Positions 17,006 to 23,593 of a DNA stretch of 30,874 nucleotides are shown here, one piece after another. The translations under genes and the position numbers were made by a program. The notes under the pieces were generated by a model. It did not search any database. It had not been told where the DNA came from and worked only from the letters and a program-made list of their open reading frames with translations. Positions within the stretch are counted from its first letter, which is position 1; each line of letters starts with the position of its first letter. Source of the stretch: a virus; IMG/VR virus record IMGVR_UViG_3300021961_000396, positions 1-30,874 of that record. One strand, written 5' to 3'.

Positions 17006-17244
17006 TACTCGGCCTCCTTCTTGTTGCTTTTGGTGCCTACCATGATGCCAGACAGCGCACCAACAATGAAAGTAGCAATTGGGTTGACCAGTTTAAAAAA
17101 CTCCGCGTCGTTGGGAGCCTGACCAACCATAGGTTGCGTTACAAAAACAAGAGAATAAAGCACCACGCCGACAATACCGACCAGTGTAAGCGCCATCGTA
17201 ACGCCAACAACAAAGCGCAGCCACTCATCTAAACTTGGTTTCAT
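17005..17244 (-). CDS. Small two-TM membrane protein of the lysis cassette (79 aa)
   Basis: The frame is open further upstream, but the ATG at 17244 is preferred: GTGGAG lies about 9 bases upstream and the ATG overlaps the lipoprotein stop as ATGA. After a short polar start (KPSLDEWLR) come a long hydrophobic segment (about 10-34, VVGVTMALTLVGIVGVVLYS) and a second one (about 55-72, LVNPIATFIVGALSGIMVG), then a basic tail (TKSNKKEAE). Size and topology fit a holin or antiholin-like partner of the neighbouring 3TM holin. There is no specific family match. Confidence 0.65.
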   Translation of the reverse strand: MKPSLDEWLRFVVGVTMALTLVGIVGVVLYSLVFVTQPMVGQAPNDAEFFKLVNPIATFIVGALSGIMVGTKSNKKEAE

Positions 17245-17465
17245 TTGTGTATCTCCACAAGGTAGTCGGTGCAAGTGCCATCAGCCACACATTCAGGCGG
17301 CATACATTCGGGTTTACCCTGATTTGCAGGGTCTTGGCATGGGTAGCGGTATTGGTCAGAACATCCAGCGATTGCAAATATTGCGGCTACCAACATAAAC
17401 CCCGCCATAAACCACAGGACTCTAACCGTAATGTATTTCGCTATAAACAATACAGTTGCTTTCAT
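17241..17465 (-). CDS. Small outer-membrane-type lipoprotein, possible o-spanin (74 aa)
   Basis: The ATG at 17465 overlaps the previous gene's stop (ATGA), with GGAAG 11 bases upstream; an upstream in-frame ATG at 17483 is less likely. A basic start is followed by a hydrophobic signal (about 12-34) and a lipobox AIAGC with the lipid-attached Cys35. The mature part is about 40 residues, rich in Cys and Pro (PCQDPANQGKPECMPPECVADGTC), with four further Cys. The size and position, before holin and endolysin, suit an Rz1-like outer-membrane spanin subunit. The high Cys count is unusual for Rz1, so this is a candidate only. Confidence 0.65.
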   Translation of the reverse strand: MKATVLFIAKYITVRVLWFMAGFMLVAAIFAIAGCSDQYRYPCQDPANQGKPECMPPECVADGTCTDYLVEIHK

Positions 17466-17938
17466 ACACCGTTTTGCTTCCATTCAATCGCCGTGGCGAC
17501 CATACCCCAAATCGCCCAAATACCCAGACCCAAAACGACCGCAAGCAGGCAGTACATCATCACGTCTTTGCGGCGCTGGGCTTGGAAAATGATCTCGCGC
17601 TCGCGCTTGAGCTTAATCTGGCGCTGCATTTGCAGCAGCTCTTCAAACGCCTGCGGACCATAACGCAGCTTGACCATAGACATCAACTCTAGGTGTTGCT
17701 TACGTACAGCTTCCCGGCGTTGGAGCTGCTCCATTGCCTCTTGTTCGACAGACTTGCCGCTGCCGATGCGTTTGAAGATACTGGGTTTTTTGTTGTCGAG
17801 CGCGTTGAGTTCGCTGACTTTACCCATCCATGCGCCGATTTGACCGAGCACATCCTCGACTTCACGACCAGCTTCGACCAGCTTCTTGACTGTATTAAAT
17901 GCAGCCGTAGCCGCCATAAAAAGACTAATCGGGTCCAT
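17462..17938 (-). CDS. Coiled-coil membrane protein with C-terminal TM segment (158 aa)
   Basis: The start MDPISLFMAATAAFNTVKK, a following helix ending in GAWMGKVSEL, then an EQEAMEQLQRREA... coiled coil (about 63-122) are familiar from small proteins of aquatic phages placed just before lysis genes. A single strong membrane segment lies at about 126-149 (MMYCLLAVVLGLGIWAIWGM), leaving a short C-terminal tail. The topology is the reverse of a classical Rz i-spanin (N-terminal anchor), so I do not call it a spanin. It could organise the lysis complex at the inner membrane. It follows the oxygenase gene after 3 bases. Confidence 0.65.
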   Translation of the reverse strand: MDPISLFMAATAAFNTVKKLVEAGREVEDVLGQIGAWMGKVSELNALDNKKPSIFKRIGSGKSVEQEAMEQLQRREAVRKQHLELMSMVKLRYGPQAFEELLQMQRQIKLKREREIIFQAQRRKDVMMYCLLAVVLGLGIWAIWGMVATAIEWKQNGV

Positions 17939-17941
17939 TTT

Positions 17942-18424
17942 TTACCTGTATCCTTGCGGTTTTGTAGCCCAAGGGTTAATGGCAACAGCAACGCGAGTCC
18001 CAGTAAAATCGGATACCCCGTGTTCAATATTTGGTCCAAACACTATCATTCGATTTGTTTTGGGATTGATGGCTACATCTTTTGTCATAAACTTGCCGCC
18101 GATTAGTGATTCAATACTTGCGTAAAAAACAATGCTACATATCGGCGTTGCCACCTCACCTGTGCGCCTGACCAAAACTTCATCCATATCTATATGCCAA
18201 TCAGTTTTTGTGCCGTCGTGCGCCCACTGCTCAACGCCGCTCATCCCAGACAAATCAAATACGCGAGAGGCTACGTTCAAAATACTAGACACAGGTGACT
18301 TTAATTCCATAAATTCGTCAAGCGTGCCGTCAATCCAACGCAACTGATGATAAGCAACGTCTTCAAAGTGGTCCTGCATTACCCACAGGCTTTGCTCATC
18401 CAAAACATTATCTGCAATTAACAT
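17942..18424 (-). CDS. 2-oxoglutarate/Fe(II)-dependent oxygenase A (160 aa)
   Basis: The protein has the full metal and cosubstrate set of the prolyl-4-hydroxylase-like group: HID (His77, Asp79) in WHIDMDE, the distal His135 in NIEHGV, and Arg144 in GTRVAVAINPW for 2-oxoglutarate. Strands such as ICSIVFYAS and NRMIVFGPN fit the double-stranded beta-helix core. It is short but complete. Such enzymes hydroxylate or oxidise proteins, nucleic acids or small molecules; the substrate cannot be read from sequence. Its start overlaps the end of a second oxygenase gene by 7 bases, so the two are probably made in matched amounts. It sits directly before the lysis cassette. Confidence 0.85.
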   Translation of the reverse strand: MLIADNVLDEQSLWVMQDHFEDVAYHQLRWIDGTLDEFMELKSPVSSILNVASRVFDLSGMSGVEQWAHDGTKTDWHIDMDEVLVRRTGEVATPICSIVFYASIESLIGGKFMTKDVAINPKTNRMIVFGPNIEHGVSDFTGTRVAVAINPWATKPQGYR

Positions 18425-18978
18425 TTGTTAAGAATCACGGCCAAAGTTAGTCGGTATTGAGGCGCTAAATGAGACTGCGGGCGAATTGTGTGCGGTATTT
18501 TTGCATCAAACGCAATTAAGCGGTTGGGCGTATAGGCGTTTGCAAACACAACATCTTTGCCAGTTTCTTCATAAAACAGCGTCTCACCGTGCCAACCGTC
18601 TTGCCATTCCAAATTTACGTAGTACAGCAAAACTTTGTCTTCTGGGTGAGCATGAATAAAATTGGCATCGGATGCGGTAGACAGGTTAAGAATGCACTTT
18701 TCTACTTTGTGCCCCACCATCTCTTGCGCCACAGGCGTGTTCGCCAGACGTTCTAACACGCCCAAACGCTCAATGTCTTCCGCAGAATAAGCAGAGTGCA
18801 GGCTTTGGTACTGAGATTTTTCTGGTGTTAAATTGTCAGCCCACCCAATCCGAAACAGTGACGCTTGGGCAAAAGCCATCACAGCATAACGGTACTGCAA
18901 ATCAAACACGTCGTCATAGACTCGCAGGGTGCGGCCGTTGTCAGTCTGAAACTCTTTCGTAAGCGTGCATGAAAACAT
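18418..18978 (-). CDS. 2-oxoglutarate/Fe(II)-dependent oxygenase B (186 aa)
   Basis: The C-terminal half follows the P4H-type pattern: a His-rich metal site HAHPED at 109-114 (His111-x-Glu113 or His109 as ligand set), the common phrase KVLLYYVNLEWQDGWHGETLFY at about 115-136, PNRLIAFDAKIPHTIRP with distal His163, and Arg176 in YRLTLAVIL. The HxD Asp seems replaced by Glu or shifted, which is worth noting for activity. It is clearly different in sequence from oxygenase A, so the pair is not a simple recent duplication. The gene starts 39 bases after desaturase 1, the widest gap in the operon, and has only a weak AAAGAAAG ribosome site. Confidence 0.82.
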   Translation of the reverse strand: MFSCTLTKEFQTDNGRTLRVYDDVFDLQYRYAVMAFAQASLFRIGWADNLTPEKSQYQSLHSAYSAEDIERLGVLERLANTPVAQEMVGHKVEKCILNLSTASDANFIHAHPEDKVLLYYVNLEWQDGWHGETLFYEETGKDVVFANAYTPNRLIAFDAKIPHTIRPQSHLAPQYRLTLAVILNKC

Positions 18979-19017
18979 CTGTTCGTACTTTCTTTTTAAG
19001 TGGTTGTTTTCACCATT

Positions 19018-19803
19018 TTATTTGGTATTTGGCGCTTGTAGTAACAATCCAACAAGCCTTGACCAATAGTCTGTCACACCGCTTGATGAATAGTCAAGCA
19101 ACTGCCCGTGCTTGTGGTGATGCTTGTGTAAGAATATAGGGTTAACAAAACGCGCCAAAAACAAATTGTCAACAGACTTGTCTAGTCCCTCTATTTTAGG
19201 GTTGTGCGAAAATGCGTTTACAAAAAGGGCGTTATGGATTGATAGCTGACAGGCAATCAAAAAAGCACAACTTATAAGAGGCGACAGCGCATACAGAGAC
19301 ACGTGAAAGACCCAAGGCACAAGCCACTCATATTTGCGGAACGTAAGCATCCAAGGGTAGTCTCGCATTAAGTCTTGAACGCGCAACACATCTTTTGGGG
19401 TTGGTCTGTATGTGGCAATCCAGCCAATATACGCATGAAATCGACCATGCAGTGGCGTGTGCGGGTCCTTGTCTGTGTCTGAATATTTATGGTGCGCCCT
19501 ATGGATCATTGCCGAACTAAGAGGGTCGCCATAAAAGGCTATTGAACCAAAAAAGGCGCACAGGTATGGATAAAAACGCCGCGCCTTAAAAGCTCTGTGG
19601 GCAAACAGTTTGTGATATCCAATTGCTTGTCCAAGTTGGTGCACGGGGTAATACAACAAAGCGCCGCACAAAACAACAAACAACCACTGGTCTGACTCAA
19701 ACAACGTGTAAAAAACCAAAAATGGGAGCAACGGCAACACCACAAACATTTTTAGTAACGTTACGCTACGCAAAAGTACCTTGGTTTTTGACGTTGAAGA
19801 CAT
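19018..19803 (-). CDS. Membrane fatty-acid desaturase 1 (acyl-CoA/acyl-lipid type, 261 aa)
   Basis: Three His boxes of integral-membrane di-iron desaturases are present: HKLFAH at 64-69, HRAHH at 101-105 followed by KYSDTDKDPH, and HKHHH at 226-230. Asn191 and the SHNP segment near 200 match the region of the fourth site in SCD-type enzymes. Four hydrophobic segments (about 18-35, 39-57, 78-95 and 162-188) fit the usual two hairpins. The enzyme would introduce a double bond into membrane acyl chains, using O2 and host electron carriers; no fused cytochrome b5 or ferredoxin is present. Box 3 lacks the usual GE-x-x-H-x-x-HH lead-in, so regiospecificity cannot be told. The gene starts 20 bases after desaturase 2. 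Confidence 0.88.
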   Translation of the reverse strand: MSSTSKTKVLLRSVTLLKMFVVLPLLPFLVFYTLFESDQWLFVVLCGALLYYPVHQLGQAIGYHKLFAHRAFKARRFYPYLCAFFGSIAFYGDPLSSAMIHRAHHKYSDTDKDPHTPLHGRFHAYIGWIATYRPTPKDVLRVQDLMRDYPWMLTFRKYEWLVPWVFHVSLYALSPLISCAFLIACQLSIHNALFVNAFSHNPKIEGLDKSVDNLFLARFVNPIFLHKHHHKHGQLLDYSSSGVTDYWSRLVGLLLQAPNTK

Positions 19804-19823
19804 TTGCGTAAGTAACTTCTACA

Positions 19824-20546
19824 CTAAGCGGTTCGTTTTTTTATCATCCTGACAACCAATGATCCCAAATCAAAGTGATACCATTTAGACGAAAATTTCC
19901 AAGACCTTGCGCGGTTGTGATGCGATCCATGCAACCACTCACCTGATGACGGCAGGATAAACTCCATAAACCACCAGTCTCGCGGCTTGTCTCCCATGTG
20001 GCTAAATGTGTTGTGGCAAGCGCCAACAAAATGCGCCATGCCGACTGCTGGCAAATAACCAAAAACAAAAAACTCTGGAGATATTGCAAAAATTGCAAGA
20101 GCCATAACAGCCCAAATTCCAACGTAATACTTGTCGATGAAAAGTTGTAGCGGGTCTCTTAACATCCTGCGGCACAATATTGTTTTCATTGGCACATTAC
20201 GGTAGCTCTTTCGGAGCATTGTTGTCATGGTCATTGGTTTTTCATGCGGGTCTTTGTCTGAATCGGGATATTGATGATGCGTAGCGTGCGTTACAACCCA
20301 TTGCAAAGCACTGCTGTACATAAACAGAACGCCGTATAACGCAAAAAAACTATGCCAGAAACGATTGGTTTCAAAAGCGCCATGACAAAAAAGCCTGTGG
20401 TATCCAACGCTAACAGTGAACGTGCCAACCACGTACATGGCAATCGCATACGGGAATAAAGACGTATTTACAAACAACGCATACAAAAAGGCAACAACGC
20501 CAATGTGATAAGCAATTGTTGCCATCCAGTCTTTATGTCTAAGCAT
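19824..20546 (-). CDS. Membrane fatty-acid desaturase 2 (acyl-CoA/acyl-lipid type, 240 aa)
   Basis: The three His boxes are complete and closer to the standard Delta-9 pattern: HRLFCH at 50-55, HATHH at 87-91 with QYPDSDKDPH after it, and GEWLHGSHH with HGSHH at 206-210. CHNTFSH at 178-184 supplies the conserved Asn/His region. Hydrophobic segments at about 10-45, 66-82 and 142-175 suit a four-helix membrane enzyme. It is shorter than most bacterial homologues (about 300-400 aa) but lacks no core motif. Its similarity to desaturase 1 is limited outside the boxes, suggesting old divergence or separate acquisition. The start overlaps the stop of the upstream small gene (TAATG), with AAGGAG before it. 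Confidence 0.9.
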   Translation of the reverse strand: MLRHKDWMATIAYHIGVVAFLYALFVNTSLFPYAIAMYVVGTFTVSVGYHRLFCHGAFETNRFWHSFFALYGVLFMYSSALQWVVTHATHHQYPDSDKDPHEKPMTMTTMLRKSYRNVPMKTILCRRMLRDPLQLFIDKYYVGIWAVMALAIFAISPEFFVFGYLPAVGMAHFVGACHNTFSHMGDKPRDWWFMEFILPSSGEWLHGSHHNRARSWKFSSKWYHFDLGSLVVRMIKKRTA

Positions 20547-21049
20547 TACCGCTCCTTGTTAAACATCAGCCCATAAGTTTTTGTTATTGCAGTAAATTGA
20601 GTTCCCTCGGTCACCACTTTATACGTTTTTGGCCCTTGAACAGCATCGCCGCCATTGACCGTAAACTTGCCCTCTGCCAAAAAAAGCAAAGCGCCAACAT
20701 CAAACGTGGCGGTGTCGCCAGCTTCAATAATAGTTTTTGTCACTTCTGGCACTTCGCCGCCGTTAGCAACCGCGTGCGTACACCACCATTTTGTGTCTGA
20801 TTCTACTTTCCAAATGTATTTACCAGCAGGTAGTGACAAACTCAAATCGGTAAGGTCGCCTGCGGCTCTGCCGCGAACGTTGCTTTCGCTTACTACATTT
20901 CCAGCCACCCAGTACGCAATTGTTTTGGCGGCGGCAAAACTTGTGTCAGTAGGCACAACCACGCTGTACCTGTAACCAGCAGGTAACTCTTTGTAAAAAT
21001 AAGTCCAACCAAATATGGTGTGGCGCTTAAATTCCATTATTGGACTCAT
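20546..21049 (-). CDS. Small beta-rich protein of the metabolic cassette, possibly cupin-like (167 aa)
   Basis: I recognise no firm family. The second half is strand-rich with repeated turns: GKYIWKVESDTKWWCTHAVANGG, EVTKTIIEAGDTATF, VGALLFLAEGKFTVNGG, then KTYKVVTEGTQFTAITK. That series would fit a single-domain beta-barrel such as a cupin, but a full His/Glu metal set is not seen. It is coupled on both sides: its ATG overlaps the stop of the 100-aa gene (ATGA), and its stop overlaps the start of desaturase 2. It may be tail-associated rather than metabolic, since it also borders the receptor-binding genes. A later ATG at 21037 is possible. Confidence 0.55.
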   Translation of the reverse strand: MSPIMEFKRHTIFGWTYFYKELPAGYRYSVVVPTDTSFAAAKTIAYWVAGNVVSESNVRGRAAGDLTDLSLSLPAGKYIWKVESDTKWWCTHAVANGGEVPEVTKTIIEAGDTATFDVGALLFLAEGKFTVNGGDAVQGPKTYKVVTEGTQFTAITKTYGLMFNKER

Positions 21050-21348
21050 ACGTCTTCCGCTTTCAACACAAACACTGTATCTGCCAGCACATTTTCAGGC
21101 TGAACTTCAACTGTTGGCACAATTGTGCCGCTTGATCCAACGGCTGGAACCGATATCGGACGCTTTAACGTCTCCCAGTATTGTACTGGCGCATACATCG
21201 CAATTACATCTTCCAGCGATTCGCCGTCAAAAGGTATGCGTGCGCCAATATGTTGAGTTGGATGACCGTCTGCCTCGTAGACAACAACCATGCAACGCGC
21301 CTCTGTATCAACAGATTCAATTGAGTATGTATATTCTATGCTCATCAT
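21046..21348 (-). CDS. Small protein next to the adhesin, candidate tail-fibre accessory (100 aa)
   Basis: The frame is open upstream into the adhesin gene, but AAAGGA just before two consecutive ATGs (21348 and 21345) marks the true start; 21345 would give slightly better spacing. The product opens with MSIEYTYSIESVDTEARCMVV and has a central ADGHPTQHIGARIPFDGESLEDVI segment, a pattern seen in small phage proteins beside tail-fibre genes. It is mostly beta, with no membrane segment or signal. A role as assembly chaperone or small tail component is inferred from position only. Confidence 0.6.
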   Translation of the reverse strand: MMSIEYTYSIESVDTEARCMVVVYEADGHPTQHIGARIPFDGESLEDVIAMYAPVQYWETLKRPISVPAVGSSGTIVPTVEVQPENVLADTVFVLKAEDV

Positions 21349-21356
21349 TTTTTCCT

Positions 21357-22217
21357 TTATCCAAGTGTGCCGTATCTTGTTCCCGTTGCCAACCAAGTCA
21401 CATAAGACTGTCCTGATGTGGCCGCGCCGCCACCGCCACCCGCGCCGGGATCGCCAGCGCCATAAGCCTTTGCACCAGCCGATCCGCTAGAACCCCAGCC
21501 GCCACCCGCGCCACCAACACCAGAAGTATTGCGACCAGCGCCACCAGAGCCAGCGGCACTTACTGTGCCAGCATTACCAGCGTAAGCGCCACTTGTGCCA
21601 CCAGATGAGTTTGTTAAGCCAGACCGACCGCCGCCGCCGCCACCGCCATAGTCGTAGCCAATGGCCTTACCTATGGTGTATACCGATCCACCGCCACCGC
21701 CACCGCCACCGCCGCCACCAGCAATGGTCCCATTGTTTTCAATACTTACAGGAACAGAAATTAACAGGGCAAGACCACCGACGCCACCGGGCTGTCCGGG
21801 CGGTGAGTTATATGCGTATCCACCGCTACCGCCATTACCGCCGTCACCGACCACAGTGCCGTTGTTTACAAACTTAACGCCGCTTGGGAATGCGCCGTTA
21901 ATTGTCAGGGCTGGCGTACCTGTACCCGTACTGCTTATGTAAATGCCAGAGTCTAATGTGGCAACAAGCGATGTGGATTCATCCCATCCAGCGGCTACTG
22001 CAAGCGACCGTAAGTTTGCGTCAGTGGTATTGCTTGCAATGGTGAAAGCAAATTCACTAGACTTTCCATAGCCGTCAGACATGGAAATCGCCCCGCTTGC
22101 TACTCCAAACAAACCACGTACAGCAGCATCATTCAGACTAATTTGAGCCGTACCAGATAAGCCAAGTTCGACGTTAACGTCATTGAACGATATTGCGCCA
22201 GAACTAGGTAATGCCAT
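21357..22217 (-). CDS. Poly-glycine receptor-binding adhesin (286 aa)
   Basis: The N-terminal 52 residues (ALPSSGAISFNDVNVELGL ... MSDGYGKS) form a conserved attachment module, with the SISLND-like phrase repeated once. A small strand-rich region follows (53-118). From 119 to 265 the protein is dominated by glycine, including an unbroken run of 11 Gly (167-177), one of 7 (191-197) and a near run at 259-264, separated by short variable loops. This layout resembles the polyglycine-II sandwich of T-even gp38 tip adhesins, where the loops between Gly runs contact the receptor. A strong AAGGAGG site precedes the ATG. Receptor binding is inferred from composition and position. Confidence 0.7.
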   Translation of the reverse strand: MALPSSGAISFNDVNVELGLSGTAQISLNDAAVRGLFGVASGAISMSDGYGKSSEFAFTIASNTTDANLRSLAVAAGWDESTSLVATLDSGIYISSTGTGTPALTINGAFPSGVKFVNNGTVVGDGGNGGSGGYAYNSPPGQPGGVGGLALLISVPVSIENNGTIAGGGGGGGGGGGSVYTIGKAIGYDYGGGGGGGRSGLTNSSGGTSGAYAGNAGTVSAAGSGGAGRNTSGVGGAGGGWGSSGSAGAKAYGAGDPGAGGGGGAATSGQSYVTWLATGTRYGTLG

Positions 22218-22228
22218 TTTTTACCTCC

Positions 22229-22945
22229 TTAAACAGTACCGTAGGCCGTGATGTTACCGATAACTGTTAAGTTACCAGAAGAATCTAGCTTACCAACATT
22301 AGTACCGTCATAGCTAAAAAGAAGATCAGTCCCGCTGGGCGTAATACTCCAACCACCCGAGTTCGTAATGTTGTTAGCACTCGCAGCGTTTCCAGTAATT
22401 GATATATCCCATGTACCAGATGCGCCTGTACCGGTTGGAGATGGAACATCGGTACCAATTACCAAGCCAAGGTTTGTTCGAGCGTCAGACGCTGTTGAAG
22501 CACCTGTACCACCCGAAGAAACCGGTATATGCGTTGTAACCTCGGTAACATTAGTCCCATCGACATACAAAAACATCGACTTACCATTGGGCACCGTAAT
22601 GCCAGAACCACCGGAGGTTTTAACAATAATGCTTTGACCGCCAGAAGTATTATTCTGTACTACATAAGGTTTCTCAATTGTTGGCACAACCAAATTACGC
22701 GTAGCTGTAAGGCTACCACTGGATGTAACGTTTAACACCAAATTACGAGCTACCTGTGTGGCATTTGAATCTGAAAGTGTTAAAGTTAAGTCAGCATCCG
22801 ACGTAAAGTTCGGGTTACCGTAACCGACAATGGCTTCTTCTAGCGCTGTGCCAAGGTTAGTATTAGTAGTTGTACCCCAAGTACCAGCTTGTTCACCTGT
22901 GGCAACAAGCTCAATCTTTAGGTTAGTAGAGTAATTCGATGCCAT
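22229..22945 (-). CDS. Tail-fibre-like protein (238 aa)
   Basis: The start KIELVATGEQAGTWGTTTN, the middle VSSGGTGASTASDARTNLGL and the end phrase IGNITAYGTV are common in tail-fibre proteins of environmental phages, where GGTG-x-ST-x-x-AR-x-NLG repeats mark trimeric shaft segments. Only one GGTGASTA repeat is present, so this is a short fibre or an adaptor between fibre and baseplate. It is rich in Thr, Ser, Gly and Asn, with no Cys. It lies between a repeat protein and the adhesin in one fibre cluster. AAGGAC stands before the ATG. Confidence 0.7.
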   Translation of the reverse strand: MASNYSTNLKIELVATGEQAGTWGTTTNTNLGTALEEAIVGYGNPNFTSDADLTLTLSDSNATQVARNLVLNVTSSGSLTATRNLVVPTIEKPYVVQNNTSGGQSIIVKTSGGSGITVPNGKSMFLYVDGTNVTEVTTHIPVSSGGTGASTASDARTNLGLVIGTDVPSPTGTGASGTWDISITGNAASANNITNSGGWSITPSGTDLLFSYDGTNVGKLDSSGNLTVIGNITAYGTV

Positions 22946-22954
22946 TTTTTGTCC

Positions 22955-23593
22955 TTACGTTGGAATTTGTGTCCAACTAGGGGTCTGACTTGTATCAACC
23001 AGCCCCCATACGTTAGTGTATCCAATAACACCTAAACCGTACACCCCCGCTACGGATACTATAGAGGCACCGGTTGCCGAAGCAGTACCAAGAGCCGTTG
23101 TACCTACAAGACCCGTTACTGATATTAAACTAGACCCGGTAGCCGTTGCATTACCAAGCGCAGTCGTACCGACAAGTCCAGTAACCGAAATAATGTTGTT
23201 GGTAACAAGACTAATGTTCCCCAGCGCAGTGGTAGCCGCGAGCCCGGCAGTGGGCGCATTAGCATCGGCGGTAACAGTTATCGCGCCAAGCGCCGTAGTA
23301 CCAGCAACACCCGTCTCAGCAATTACGTTGTTGGTAACAAGACTAATATCCCCAAGCGTAGCCGTACCACTAACACCGGTCAGAGATACATTAGCCTCTG
23401 CATAAATAGAGACAGTACCTGTCTGTCCTGTACCCTCAACCCCTGTCTGAGCCAGAATCTGGTCAGTAACGAAATCAACAGTACCAACCGTACCGGTTGC
23501 TTCCACCCCCGTAACAGCAACGAGCGCATTAGGCGACTCAATTATGGACGTTGCAAACGGGGCTGCGGCAAACGGGTACTGGGCGTAAGCCAT
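22955..23593 (-). CDS. Repeat-rich structural protein (212 aa)
   Basis: After MAYAQYPFAAAPFATS the protein consists of about eight imperfect repeats of 20-22 residues of the form (V/L)TGV-x-GTTALG-(N/D)(I/A)-x-(V/A)T, each giving two short strands and a Gly turn. Such a pattern suggests a beta-solenoid or stacked-strand fibre. At DNA level two copies of a roughly 30-base segment (near 23194 and 23321) are close to identical. The last 30 residues (GYTNVWGLVDTSQTPSWTQI) break the pattern and contain Trp. It is translationally coupled to the S74 fibre (TAATG), so it is likely a tail-fibre partner. I know of similar repeat proteins in aquatic phages, with no tested role. Confidence 0.65.
   Translation of the reverse strand: MAYAQYPFAAAPFATSIIESPNALVAVTGVEATGTVGTVDFVTDQILAQTGVEGTGQTGTVSIYAEANVSLTGVSGTATLGDISLVTNNVIAETGVAGTTALGAITVTADANAPTAGLAATTALGNISLVTNNIISVTGLVGTTALGNATATGSSLISVTGLVGTTALGTASATGASIVSVAGVYGLGVIGYTNVWGLVDTSQTPSWTQIPT

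Noticed and set aside
17462-17938. Classical Rz i-spanin
   Set aside because: The membrane segment is at the C-terminal end, so the coiled coil would be cytoplasmic, opposite to Rz.
21357-22217. Possible diversity-generating retroelement target in the adhesin
   Set aside because: There is no reverse transcriptase, no template repeat and no adenine-specific variation visible in the window.
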